In this document: in pieces, positions 1 through 12,783 of the stretch | Layout: every line of letters begins with the position of its first letter | Numbering within the stretch: the first letter of the stretch is position 1 | Source: Clavelina lepadiformis | Lineage: Eukaryota > Chordata > Ascidiacea > Aplousobranchia > Clavelinidae | Assembly: GCF_947623445.1 (NCBI RefSeq) | Contig: NC_135243.1 | Span: 5,396,501-5,460,500, forward strand | DNA length: 64,000 nt | Reading direction: 5' to 3' | Position numbers and translations under genes: made by a program | Notes under the pieces: generated by a model | The model's database searches: none | Told to the model about the DNA's origin: nothing | Seen by the model: the letters and a program-made list of their open reading frames with translations, nothing else

Positions 1-1186
1 GCGCGATTGCAATAAAAAAGGTAACAGCATAATCAAACAAAGTAAAGTAGTCTTATATACAAAAGTGCGACTTACGATTTGGAATAAACCCCCTTGAAAC
101 GACATAGGCATATTGCATCTACTAGAAAGTAAGAAGAATCAAAACAATTTCATGCAAACGTTACCACTGCTAGAACTGCTTGCCGCCCTCACGAGTTCTG
201 TAAGCCCTAGGTCTGCTGGTGCTACACCAGTTGCATTGCTTACGTCACTTCCTCTGTGAGTCATGACGTCACTTAATTCTCCGCCCGCAGTTTCCAGGCG
301 TCGCTGTGTATATTGCTGTTCTGTAAGTTTCCGTAAGTGAAATAATTTTATCTTGTAGTAAAGAGTAAGTAGTTTGGAAGACTGCGGCTTTGATATCGTT
401 GCCAGTAGCAGCGAAACGTGGCAAAAAATAATTTCACCATAAAGTAAATTTCTCTGCACATTTCAGAAAAGTAATTGCTTAAAAACGTTACCCAACGTTT
501 GGAAAATATGCGTAAGACTATGTACAAGGCTATCCTTAAACGTTTTACTGGTAATGTTTAATAAACCGACTTGTCACGGTTAGACTTTATAATGTACTTA
601 CCCGCAATGTTTTAGTTTCCAGAAATACACCGACCACATGTCTGTATGGTATTACCTAAATAAAAAAAAGTCTACATCCCACAGATTCAGCACCTTTCAC
701 GTATAGCATGTGTCTAATTGCAAACGGTAAGAGGTAACAAAAATAAAGATAACATAAACAAACAACTTGTTTATCTACCTATGCGCCTAATCCGCCGTGA
801 CAAAGCCACACAAATGTTTCAAGAATTCCAAACAAGCTGACTGTTAGAGTTTAGCATTCACTGTTCCTGCTGCCCCTGACAACTAAAACACAGTGTGAGT
901 GTGCGTCCTTACGTGGTTACTTATGATAGGTTTTCCTGTTAACCTACTATAGGGTTACCATAACTGAAAAAGTCAAATACCTGACGGTCTCAATGACCAC
1001 CTTTTACGACACTTTACAAATACGAAGGTAGGTCTGGTTACTATAAACCAAGCAGCAAAATTGATCCCACAAAATAAACTAGCCTAGTCAAATGACTCGA
1101 CAAACAAAAAAGCCAATTTGCATAATTACCAAATAATGAAAATGACTATGTCACAAAGCGAAGTTAACTAAAAATCACGGTTCTAG
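1..1186. other. Non-coding stretch, no gene seen
   Basis: Only short open frames without homology or convincing splice signals occur here. I see no RNA gene and no clear transposon ends. Confidence 0.5.
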
Positions 1187-1369
1187 GTCGATTCAACCCG
1201 CGGACGATTCAACTCAGGACGATTCAAACCACGGACGATTCAACCCGCGGACGATTCAACCCACGGACGATTCAACCCGCGGTCGATTCAACTTAGGACG
1301 ATTCAACCCGCGGACGATTCAACCCAGGACCATTCAATCCAGGACGATTCAACCCACGGACGATTGAAT
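1187..1369. repeat. Minisatellite, 15-16 bp unit
   Basis: About a dozen degenerate head-to-tail units of the form CGATTCAACCCGCGGA. Variants carry CAGGA, CACGGA or TTAGGA at the 3' part of the unit. The alternation of 15- and 16-base units and scattered substitutions suggest an old or drifting array. No coding frame is kept through it. Confidence 0.9.
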
Positions 1370-2387
1370 TGAGCACTAGACCCAAAATAATGAAGCCAGT
1401 ATTCGATATCCAGTAATGCTCTACTGCTGTAATGCCTTTGTGCTCCTGTTCAGAAGACCTGGTGACACAAGCTTTTTAGTACAGCTGTTGGCATTTTATC
1501 TTGCTTATATAGCTTGCTTGTTTCCGTGATTGAAATTTCTCCTTAATTTTTCTTACGCAACGCCATACCATTCTTCTAAGACAGTGATAACGAGAAGTGT
1601 AGAAAATAAAGAATTGTCGCAGTAAACTTCTTTTGCAGTTTGCGCATGCGACAATATGTGCGCGGCCACACACAAACAATGAGTAGAAAACAGTCTTAAC
1701 TCCTAAGAAGGGACCCAGTTTGCTGGAAAACTTTGTGAAGGACAAACATGCCGGGTTATGCCTTGGCAGTTACAGAATACAGTTCCAATTGTGTTAAATT
1801 ATGATAATTGCTCAAAAGTTGGAGTAACATATCCTCCCTTTAAACGAGGTTCCTGATCTTATGTATTCACCGCGCAGCTGCAATTAATTAATTAATTAAC
1901 AATTGCTGCCGAAACGTTTTGCAAAATTTGTTCGTAATATACCTTTTGGTCGGATTTGGCGGGGCTTAATTTTAGGTGTTTCGTGCTGGCTATTATGGGG
2001 TCACAGTCTGTAATATAGATGCCGGGGTGGTTGTGTACTTGTTTTAGTGAAATAGAATGATACAACAAAAAGTTTACATTGCAACAAGAAGTTTTCGTGG
2101 ACCATGTTTTCGTGGTTGTGATATCGGAGTAGCCATCAACTAGGGTCTTACTGTACACATAAATCCAAAATTTATGTTTTTGTCAGAAAACAAGTGACTT
2201 TCACCAAAAGTAGGAATCACAGATATACTGGATGTGAATTTTTATATACAGTATATTTAACTTTATATTTTATACATTTTATGTTTAAAATAGGCGGCTA
2301 GGTTAAACTAATTGATATGCTAAAAGTAGATATTGGCAAGTGTATTTTTAACGTATAAGAAAAGTCAGATTTAGATTAGAGGGTAGA

Positions 2388-2640
2388 TTTAGGCGACATT
2401 GTTACAAATTATTTTGAAGGGAGACGGAGGGGAATATTTTGAACAATTACGATAGTTCGTCACAATTGAAACTCTGTAACTGCCCCAATGCTTATCACAC
2501 CCAATTTATCCCATTTAAAGTTTTCTAGTAAATTAGATCTCTCCCTGCTTAGGCTAGTTGTATTCGCCAAGTTATAGGTCAACATGAAGCTGTGAAAAAT
2601 AGCGGCGAACGTACGATTTTTCCGGTAAAATAGTGACAGT
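2388..2640. repeat. Copy of a dispersed MITE-like repeat
   Basis: The right end, TTTTTCCGGTAAAATAGTGACAG, closely matches ends at about 15801-15822 (same orientation), 52111-52130 and 26041-26060 (reverse complement). The interior shares short blocks with the 15.7 kb and 52.1 kb copies. The left boundary was estimated by eye, and no target-site duplication was recognised. Confidence 0.45.
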
Positions 2641-2985
2641 CATTTCGTAACCTGAAAACTTGAAACAATACAAATTCATAAATAATGATGCGTCAAGCAA
2701 ATCATCCAACTGTAGTTATATTCACGAGACCACCAATCGAAAATAAATAAACCAGCACAAGAGAAATTCAAAACTGCCAAAACGCTGCAAGCAAAATCAA
2801 ACATCACGACTCTCGTTCCTGACATAAATGTCGCTATATGTGATAACTGGAGTCAAAAAACCTTTGTTAGGAGTCCACGAGTTACAAACAATAGCCAAAT
2901 GTAAGATTTTAGGTTGCTGACAAATCCACAAACCCGCAAACATTTTTTCATTGCTCAAAGACTTTGATGTCTGTGCTGAGTCGAC

Positions 2986-5811
2986 TCAGACTTCGTCTTG
3001 GTTACCGGACAAAGCTTCCGGCACGTGATTGCAATTCGCTTGGTGGCGCTTTAGGAGCGAGATCCTGGAGAAAGTCTTATCGCAAGATTCGCAGCTGTAA
3101 CGTTTCACTGTCTCGTGTGTCTGCATATGCGCTCGCAGGTTGGAGCGATCTGCAAATGCCCGAGAACACACTGTACACTGGTAGGGCTTTTCACCTGGAA
3201 AACAATTTGGAGTGTAAAGATGGTTAATTAGTGTGGTTTTACTTTTACATCATCGTCAAAGTCATATCTGTTATGCGAAACGGGCAGCCGATTAATGACG
3301 TTTATACTCCATAGCGCCCGTAAACGGCATCTTAAATTCAAAATTCTTACCTGTATGCGTACGAATATGGCCCTGAAGAAGCCAGGTTCGGGAAAAGGCT
3401 TTTCCGCAGATGTGGCATTCACAAGGCAAAGTATGTGTCCTAATGTGCATCCGCAAAGCGCCCAGAGAACTACATTCTTTCTTACATATCTGAAACACAA
3501 ATTAAATAGGCAAGTTATAAGTTTAAACCAAAAGCACAATACCATCATTTCTTTCTCTCCGGTTTTATAAAATAGGCTACCATTCATGTTTTAGTGATAA
3601 AGTTGCAATGACTTAATCTTGATTCATAAAAATGAGGTTTTGCTGGATCGGGGCTTTGCAGCGTTTTAACCGCCTATAGCTAAGGGCAATGGTCATTAAG
3701 CGGTGAAATGTCGTCAAAGTCACAAGTTGTGCTTAATATTCACCTTGCAGTTAAATTTATTGTCGGAATTTGGATTTTTATGTATCTTCGCGTGTTTGGC
3801 AAGGGCGCCAACGGTAGCGTAAGTTCTTCCGCAAGCCTTGCATGGAATCCGACAAGGTTTGAAATTAACTGGCCGCGGTTGTTTGATATCATTTAGTTTT
3901 TCTTCTCCCTGCACAGAAGACAAGAGCTTCAAGCAATATTTTATGATGCATTCCATACATGGCAACGTTGACGAAATTATATCCAGCTTAGCAATACTGC
4001 AGACAACCACTTAAATTCTATAAGAAGATTTTAAATTTTGCTGACCTGGTAAGCTGCAGAGCTAGACGGTTCGTTCCATGTTTGTGGTGTGACGTGGTTT
4101 CCATAGAAATCTTTGTGAGATTTTTTCTCTGATGATGTTAATTTATGACTTGCCGTGGTGCGAAAATCTAACACCAAGAAATATTTCTTTAGTGAACAAT
4201 TATAAGCTCCAAAGTGTAAATTAACTTTACCATTAACAACTAAACAAAAATGTCGTAGTAGAATGATGTATCTCTAAATTCATTTTCAATGTCTATATTC
4301 GTTGCAATTGCTGTAAAGAAACTTGCTTATGTGCTAACATCATTACTGCGAGTGTGAGCATGTTTCTCACAATTTACATTGATACAATTTACATTGATAC
4401 CCTATAAAGAATCATAAATGCAATAATTTATACGTAGCATTGTCTGAAGTTAAACGAAAGTTTTTTAACTGTCTGTTAAAAAAGCGCATCATCTGTTTAC
4501 CTTCTTCTGATAGCCTTCTTTTGCTAGAGATACACTTTCCAGCTCCAGCAAAAACGTTTGGGCTCCTTTCGGATGCAACCATTGTGGGAAGATCACGGAA
4601 GAAACTTGCAGACAAGGATGAGGTGTCGAAAGCATTCCTGTAACTGGAAGTTGACTCACGGGTCAACTTTCCGATCTTTTGTTTGCTCTTTTCTTTACCG
4701 GATTTAAGCGGTGGATCTTTACCTGAATCTGGGTGCTGGCTTGGACCTTTTCGATGGCAAGTCGTCGGAAGATGGGAGCTATGTGCTCCGAAAATCCGAG
4801 AAAACTCAGCAAAGAGGGCAGAATCTTTTTGTACCGATGAGTTCGGCTTTGAATCAGGTGGAAAGGATTTAAAATCAAAATTATTCGCTTTGCCTCCGCC
4901 CGATTCCACATTTGATGCTGCCTTCATTTGGCTTACGTATTGTGTAAGTCCAACTGAATTGGGCAGTTCATGATTGAAACCTGAGTTTTTAAAAGTTGAA
5001 TATGAGTGATCAGTCCACTCAGATTTTGTCATTTTAGACGGGATAAGTTTGGAAGGCACCACAGGTTTACCAACTTGGGGGTAAAGAAATCCGGGATGGA
5101 AATATTTTGCGCCAGGGGGTGTAGGTGGTATCGTCGGGAAAACACCAACTGTGCTACTGATCGGCGGCATAAGGTACGGCCAAGGTAACATTGATGTTGC
5201 GTACGAGAAGGAAACAGGAAGAAAGCTTTGTGCTGCTGCTTGATGCTTCACTTCAAGCGACGTTGCTGCGTCTCTGGATGACGTTGCTCTGTCTCTGGAT
5301 GATGTTGCTGCATCTCTGGATGACATTACTGTGTCTCTGGATGACGTTACTGCTTCTCTTGGTGACCTTGCGATAGAGTCACTGCTTTTGACATTGTTGG
5401 GAAAATAAAATGTAGCGGAAGCATCTTCACTCGAATCGTCTAAAAGCTCGGTTTTAACAACGATCTTTTTTCTTTCGTTAACAAATTGGTTGGCGGTTTC
5501 TGACGCTGACGACGTCATTGGATTAATTTCACGTGGCGTGGCCCTCTTTTTGGGGCAAGAAAGATCCAATGGTGAGTCATCGTCAACTGGTTTCATAAGC
5601 TTCAAAGTAATTTCTTCCAGCTTTTTCAAGGCCCCACTCCCAGGAGAACTGGTGGCGCAATCCCTCCGCTTGACGAACACCCCTTCGTCGGTCTCGGTGC
5701 TTGCAGAGCCCGATGACGTGATCGATGACGTCGGTGATGACGTGGAAGTGGCGGAATCGCTGCCATTGCATAAACTGTCATCGCCGTTTAACGCACAGGG
5801 TTGGCTTTCGT
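2986..5811 (-). CDS. snai: Snail-family zinc-finger transcription repressor (5' exon not found)
   Basis: Nuclear DNA-binding repressor of the Snail/Slug family, which in tunicates and other animals controls mesoderm, muscle and epithelial-mesenchymal programmes. Exons on the minus strand: 5811-4501, 4167-4046, 3908-3744, 3489-3351, 3194-2986; all junctions keep phase with GT..AG borders. The C-terminal half holds five C2H2 fingers: [84 protein letters not shown] and [21 protein letters not shown]. Linkers TLPCEC and TGEKPYQC are typical of Snail. The long N-terminal exon carries PLDLS, the consensus CtBP-binding motif, and a Ser-Arg-Asp heptad repeat. The largest exon starts in phase 1 after a TTTAG acceptor, so an upstream exon should supply the start and the SNAG motif (MPRSFLV-like). 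I did not find it up to about 13 kb. An in-frame ATG at 5854 exists but lies inside the apparent intron end. Confidence 0.93.
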
Positions 5812-8800
5812 CTAAAGGTAGGATAAAATAGAACTTGAGTAGGAGATTTGTCATCGCATTTCAGGTCCAGTCGAAACAGTTTGCTTCAACATTACAAATC
5901 TACATGATCTTTTTATGTCAAAGTAAATCATACGTAGCAAGCAATACCACTAAGCTTTAGGTTAACGAGTACATCTATCTTTCTACAACTGTAGGTTTGT
6001 CAACAGAGAATGTGACTGGTAATTGTCAGTGATCATATGCGCCAAGCGTGTGCCATAGACTTGTAAGATTAACTCAATATCTTCCCTGGGGAATGTTCGC
6101 GGTTACTGTACGCAGTGCATTGATTAGGTGGTTATTGGAATCTAAATGTGTCCTCGCCACCTGTTTGGTCGTCTCACAAAATTAATACGAAGCACTTGAT
6201 GAAAATCGTTATATCAATACTAAGTGAACAACACAAATGCGTTAATAATCTTTTCCGTTGTTTCCGTTCCTTTTTAGAAAAAAATAAACACATTTTGTCT
6301 CGCTCGCTTTCGCCAATTAATCTCACGCTGCGTTTGCAAATAACCTTTAATTCTCACCGATGGAAAAGTCTGCACGGATAAAAAACTTCACATTTCCGCG
6401 GAAGTGGAATTATTTGATTATGTTACACGCTCAAGTTTTGCTTTGATTTCGATTTGCATGACGTCCAGAATTTCCCACCTCGCCCAGACATTAAGTGGTT
6501 GTCAATTTTCGAGTTGGATTTGTTTTAATGAGCTTTTATACGTGTTTGTTGGTGGTTTCCCATTTTTGCAATACAAAAACATTGTGAACGTTCATATCAG
6601 AAAATATTTATATTGAGTAAGTTCTTGAAGCTAAGACGTTCCTGTCAGTTTTAATCATACAGGGGACTGTAATTAAAAAAATGCGATAAAACGGAAAAAT
6701 ATCATGCCTGTTATGATCATTGGGAAACCGAAGCATGCTGTAATGTATCGGATTACAGTGTGTCCATAATCAACAGGTGGTTCTGACTTATGCGCAAGCG
6801 CGCATGCGTTGCTGGTAACTGCAAAGCGTTACACTTTGAATTACTTCCAGAAAGTACTATCTGGCGAGGTATTGAATTACATAGCTGTGGTCACATCATT
6901 TTCAGTTTTAGGCCTTTTTACATAAACCACTTCATCTACAATATATTTATCTTACTTTATACAGTACACCAATATATTTCGTATAGTTATAGCATAGTAA
7001 CATTAAATACAACTTCTTTCCTTCAAAATCATAAGTTCGATTATATTGTGTCTGTCAAAACTTACTTTCAATCGATTTTTTGCTGTCTTCTGTTGTTGTT
7101 GAGCCAAGCATGGTTTGAATGGATGCCATTAGATACACAGGGTGGAATATTATCACAGTGAGTGTATGCTTCTCTTTCCGTCTGAACAACAGTCCGAAAG
7201 TTAACACTAACTGTTAGTAATGCATATTTCCGCCGAAAGCAAAACTAAAATTTTGCAATTACTGGTTAGGAAAAGCAGTTACCAATAGCAAGTCTTACCT
7301 CACATCGTCAGAAATCTGAATAAAAGTGAAAATAAATCTGGCTGCACAATGACATTTTTGTCAACGCCACATTCATGAAGATAACTCGCTCCTATATACA
7401 AGCTTAAACACTCAGCACTGCTATTCTGTCCAACCTAGAGCAAATGATGATCAACTCTCTCGAAGATCTTTCTATATCTGAGCGACACGGCAGGTGACGA
7501 TCGGGTTAGAAAAAAGTTTTATGGCGGCATCAGGAGCTAAAACGAGGTGTCGATACCAGACGAGGTGCGAATGCTCCGTTCAGGTTGTCATCCACTCCGC
7601 ACGCTACGTGGGAGATTGTCAGTCGTCGGGTTCATCAAACATAGCAAAAAAAAAGGATAACCAGCGATGGCCAAATGGCCCAGACTCACCAGTTGGTGTC
7701 ACTTTGTGAGTGACCTGCACGACACCAGACGGCCGCTTGACATCCTTATGGCGACTTTTGCTTTGGAAAGTTCAACAAATTGTTCTTAATGACCATTGTA
7801 AATAGCGACACTGTTAAGGTAGCGGACCTAACGGCATTGCGATTTGATCCATCTACAGTAAATGTATTGTTTTAACGCGCTAAAGCAGCTTACTTGCAAT
7901 AAAACATTTTATCAGGTATTCTTTTGGAAATATAAAAAAAAAATCGTAACCGCCGAATCGCATAAGAACATACAGTGTATCATAATTGTCAAAGAACGGC
8001 TCACGAATTGTATTTCTTAATTTCTGAAAAGTTCTTCTCTTAATTTTGAAAACGTTTTTACAAAACTTAGATTTTTATTCAGCTTCTTCCCAGCAGTAAC
8101 CTGTGATCTTATCACCTGCCTATATGTGACGCCGGTGATTAAGTCAAATGCGCAAAATTTGTAAACGGTGATGAAATGTCGAAGTGCCAAAACTGTAACC
8201 CGCCCCGATCTTAATTAATTGCAGTTTATAGAACAGCAACTGAATATATAGGACATTCAACATCACAACTTGGCCAGGATGTAAGTGGAATGTTCACAAC
8301 GACCTGATAAGCTCTCGCACAGTTGTCCGAAATGTTTTCTATGTTAGCAATAAGATACCGAGGGTGAGTTTTAAATATACTGAAAGTTAATTTGGGCTAG
8401 AGAGGTGTAATTCTTTTTCTACTTCTTTTGCCTTTACTACAAATTTACAACTCAGTTTGAACAATTTTTCTGCAAAAAGCATAGAATATCTTAACTTGAA
8501 TGGAATTATTTTATGTTTTAAAAGTATAAAACTAACAAACTTACTCTTAGATTTTTACCTAATATTGCTTTAAAAGCATGAAAACAGTCATTTTGTTTTG
8601 TTTTATCGCTTTGATCTTCAAATCTTCCGAATTCAGCTTACGTTTGGACTTGTAACACTTACCTATATGAAGCAGTGCACAGATTAGGTCATCGCCAGTT
8701 ATGAAATGCAGCTGTCGGGTGTCTGATCACTTGCTACAGATATTTCTGGTCCACGCGAATATGTAATAGCGTTAGTTTCACTTGAGTTTTGTGCTTGGAC

Positions 8801-10466
8801 GTTTGCTAATAGCAAGATAAGTATAATTTCAGTTTCAATAGCTTATCTCAAGCTTTGTTCAGTCCTATAGACTTGGTGCTAGAATATTAGCAATTAATAA
8901 TTTCAGTATACTCTATATTTCATTATGTGCTTAATCTACGGTACCTGGATGATGTTTTCTGATAGCCACAAGTTTTTGTAAGAACATGTCTGTCAACACA
9001 ATACCAGACAGAAGGGTAAACAACTGTGTGCCCACCTTGACGTAACAGTTGTCAATAGACTTTGTGTTGGTATTAAAACAAAAACAAACTGACTTATAAT
9101 TTCACGGAAAGTCATTTTTACAAAGCCAAATCAAGCAGCGTGTCTGGCTGTCTGCAATGTTTTCTAAGAACAACATTTGCCACTAACTGTGCATCCAATT
9201 GTCTCTCCACGTTTGAAATGAAAACGTTTACAGACGGCAAATAAAACACAAACCAAAACATTCTGTTGCCGCCGAGGCGAAATGACCGTTACCTGAATGT
9301 TTCAAATTTTAAAACAAAAAGATTGTTATCAGGGGCAGCCTACTTACCGCACTTTTTTACAAATAACGCAATTTGCCATTCAAATATCTACATTTGAAGT
9401 CTGAAGTTACGTTTAACTACATTAACTACAATCGCTTTATAGCGTCCAATCATTACGTAATGGGAAAGAGGCAAAGGCGGTGAGATCAGGTTCTAAATGG
9501 GGTTCAAGTAACGATGACAGTTGCAATATCCACCAATTTTGAAATCAACATGCGCCTAATGAAGAAGGAATGTTGCATGTGCTTGTTACGCACGAGAAGT
9601 TCGTGACCTCTCGCTGCACTCAGGCACGGGTAAAAGTGCTTTCGTCATCTTTGACGTCATTTCAAGTGACGCTATAGCCTGAAAATCTACCCAGAGCCTT
9701 AAACTTATAAAAAATTACTTTCGACAATTTTTCGTTTCGCAATTTGTCTGTTTCTTGTTTTAGAAACATTTGTATTAAAAGCCTCAGAATTAGATCGCAT
9801 TTTAAGTATATTAGTCAGGCTAAATAATGTAAATAATAATAATTGCTGATAATTGCTAACAATTAAATTGTTAATAATTAAATAATAATGGTAATAATTG
9901 TTCTCGAATTCGATAAGAGGACAACAAAAATAAAACAAAGGTCGTTTTATCGCCGCCAGATAGCCAGCCGGTTTTGGTGGTTTGGGTCCCAAGGGGCAGT
10001 CAAGCAACCAGCAAAATCTTTTGCTTTAATTAAAGGCTCGCGCCTGAGTTACAGACAGGTGCTGAAATAGCGTTGGCTTCCTTGAAGTCATAAGATATCA
10101 ATGGACATTTTGTACGGTATTAAAGTCACAAAACTCATCTGTTTTAAGTTTAATAGTTGTAACTACCGCTTAACATTGATATTTGATTGTAGTCAACCGG
10201 CATATACACATGTTATAAGTATATAATTTATTATCATGAATTTTGAAACTCACTTTAACTGTTTTATGCCTGAACTAGTTTAAAAATGAATTAAAATTGA
10301 TTGAAACAGATTGCAGGAAGAGAAAGTTCCTACTTATTTCCAAGCTTCGGGAGACGGAAAGGAATAGTCCCGGTCCTTGGTCAATTGCGCTATAATGTGA
10401 GTGAAAGTAGTTTGCTCAATATCTTTCTCTCGAGCGCTTTTTGCCTTCAACGTTATGCCTACTATA
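5812..10466. other. Gene-poor region upstream of the Snail gene
   Basis: About 4.6 kb without a supportable coding region on either strand. As the 5' flank or first intron of a developmental regulator it may hold enhancers and the missing first exon, but no motif cluster was convincing by eye. Confidence 0.45.
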
Positions 10467-10474
10467 GTATATAC

Positions 10475-10870
10475 CATGGGTGGGCAAACTGCGGCTCTCC
10501 GGCATGTTTTTTGTGGCTCTTCTGGTCGAATCGTAAAATTCCAAAAAAATTGTAAAGGCTACCAAGAGTACCGTTTATGAAAGTTTCTGTCTATTTTTTT
10601 CTATTTAGGCCAGCATTTCGTTTATGACGTAACACTAGACATAGAATCCGACATTGTTTTCAGGTATAGATTCTATACTCTATGGCAAAGGTGGTCAAAG
10701 TGCCCCTTGCCGACATGTTTTTTATGGGTCTTTTAGCTGAGAAGTAATATCCCAAAATGACTACTAATAAAATAATAACCAAATTGACAATCATTACTGA
10801 TTTTGCGGCTCGCTGGTGTTTATAGTTTTCCGCAAGTGACTCTTTCATTGAACAAGTTTGCCCACCCCTG
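10475..10870. mobile_element. Non-autonomous hAT element (396 bp)
   Basis: Imperfect terminal inverted repeats CATGGGTGGGCAAACT and AGTTTGCCCACCCCTG (reverse complement CAGGGGTGGGCAAACT, a classic hAT end). It is flanked by a perfect 8-bp target-site duplication GTATATAC at 10467-10474 and 10871-10878. It has no transposase frame, so it depends on an autonomous relative. The interior keeps 'gcggctc' words typical of this MITE class. Confidence 0.88.
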
Positions 10871-10878
10871 GTATATAC

Positions 10879-11814
10879 TATAGAAACGGGCCAATACGAA
10901 TTTAAAGCCGAACAGATTCCTCGAGTGTCGTTTTAGTGGAAGATTCCGGCGAACAAAAATACCAACAATGGCGAATCCGTTTATTACAATATATTGACAA
11001 AACTCTCGGTTCTTGTACACATAATAAACGATGATCTATATACTATAACATAACTTATAGTTTGATTGCTTAATTCAAGCAGGGAAAACATTCCTTACAT
11101 TGTCGCTACGCTATTTAACTTTGTTTCTAAAATAAAACTAATTGCGTGATGATTGCAAGATGTCTTTAGTCAAATCGCGCTACGTTTTGATAAACATTTG
11201 TCGTTCGTTGTTGATGTAGAATAGATTTGGGATTAGTTCCTGTCGACCTAGTTTACGTCCTTGTTTGCACAAACTCGAATGAATTTCCTCGCGGCAAACC
11301 ATTGATGTTACCTGTGATAATTAACCTTGGGAAGGGATGAGAAAGGTATTTGAAAAACTCCACAGCCCGAGATTCAAAACTGCAACAAACGATTTCAAGG
11401 CGAGCGACTATACCTTTCCGCAACGGGGTCAGCCAAGTAAAATGTAGAATTTATATCCAAACACGTGACCGGGAAACAACAAATACATATCTATCTATCT
11501 ATCAATTACCTCGCCTTTAGTTTTTAGATTTCTTTTTTGGTAAAGGTTGAGATTTGTTTCATTTCTAAGCACTCAAAGCTGGGCAACCGTTCATTAATAC
11601 AAAAGAGTCTTGCTCGTATTTTCGTTTTTCTATAAAGAAAAGAGCTGTTTTGCCGCTCCCTCTCTTTTTAGCTCCCTTTCTTTTTAGCAATTTTAAAAAT
11701 ATTTTCACTGGGGCGCATTTTCGAAAAACCAATCGCATTCGTATATGCTGCAAATTAACGTTGTAGCATAAGGGTGCAATTGCACAAGGTTGTAGCATAA
11801 AGGTAGCAATTTTG
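10879..11814. other. No gene seen
   Basis: AT-rich sequence with a short TATC run near 11490-11503. Open frames are short and unsupported. Confidence 0.45.
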
Positions 11815-12345
11815 CGACAGTTCTTTGATCGTTTATTTAACAATGACACGATCACACAGTGTGTTACTCAGGCTGTAAAATTGCTTTCGGCACGATCCTG
11901 AATTCTTTTAAGTTTCTTACGTACAGTACATATTCGTGTTTGTAGCCTTTTCCCAAAGCAACAGCTTATTTGCAGATGTCAAGCATGGCACAACCTACCC
12001 TCATAGATGAGAGATTACTTTATCAAATTAAGCAAGTAATGCGCAGCTTTTGACACTCTCCTTACAAGCAACAATTGAAAAATTCTAAATTATCAAACAG
12101 TTTTGAAAAAATCACTTAAGCAAAGTGTGAAGTCGATGTTTCACATCAACGTCCCCGTATTACCATAAAAGTTCCTGCAAACCTCAACTCGATAAAGTAT
12201 ATGTTGACCTGTGTTGTAAATGTAGATATATTTTGAAACAAATATTTGGCTATATTTTAAACTTCACAGTATGTATAAACTGTAGACATTTTCTACTGAG
12301 CTTCATTCTCAAAATAGCAATCATGAAAATAATCCAACCACGATA
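11815..12345. repeat. Long direct repeat, left copy
   Basis: Starts 'gacagttctttgatc' and is nearly collinear for over 500 bases with 21015-21560. It is the outer-left member of a repeat pair that brackets the lectin block. Shorter, more diverged pieces of the same sequence lie at about 13215-13390 and 15655-15700. A short plus-strand open frame (MSSMAQPTFIDERLLYQ in the right copy) is not kept intact in this copy. Confidence 0.85.
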
Positions 12346-12783
12346 TATTTCGTTCATGCACAATTCAGTCAACAAATAGTTATTTGCATTAGGCTTATTT
12401 CTTCTTTACTCTATAAGCGTTTGATAACTATAGTATTTCCTGGTTATAGTTCGATAATTATGACTAAATTATAAACAATTTGCTTAAACGCTCATGTACA
12501 CAAGAAATGGCTAATTATTCTAACATTACACTAATTGCTGTCTTTGCATTATCCGTTGAAGTTTAAATGTTCTTGCGAGCTGAAAAAAGTGTAAAAAGCT
12601 AGCATTAAACTATAAGGAATTTTACTAGGAAATTTAATTAACGAATAAACGATAATTATTTATCATCAAGCTTTTGTAAATCTACAAATTATTTTTTACA
12701 AATATATACATTTTAATTATTACCTCTGCCGTTAGCAATTAAACAAATTCGTTTAAAAGTTCATGTTTGTGATAAATATAAAC

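Noticed and set aside
139-459. Minus-strand 106-codon frame near the left edge
   Set aside because: No recognised domain, low-complexity serine run, no splice context; likely chance.
1880-1905. AATT tandem run suggesting an element end
   Set aside because: Simple repeat only; similar runs occur elsewhere (22610-22630).
6790-7161. Plus-strand 123-codon frame
   Set aside because: AT-rich with Phe/Tyr/Ile-rich composition typical of random translation here.
7494-7709. Plus-strand 71-codon frame with several cysteines
   Set aside because: No signal peptide, no family, no flanking exons.
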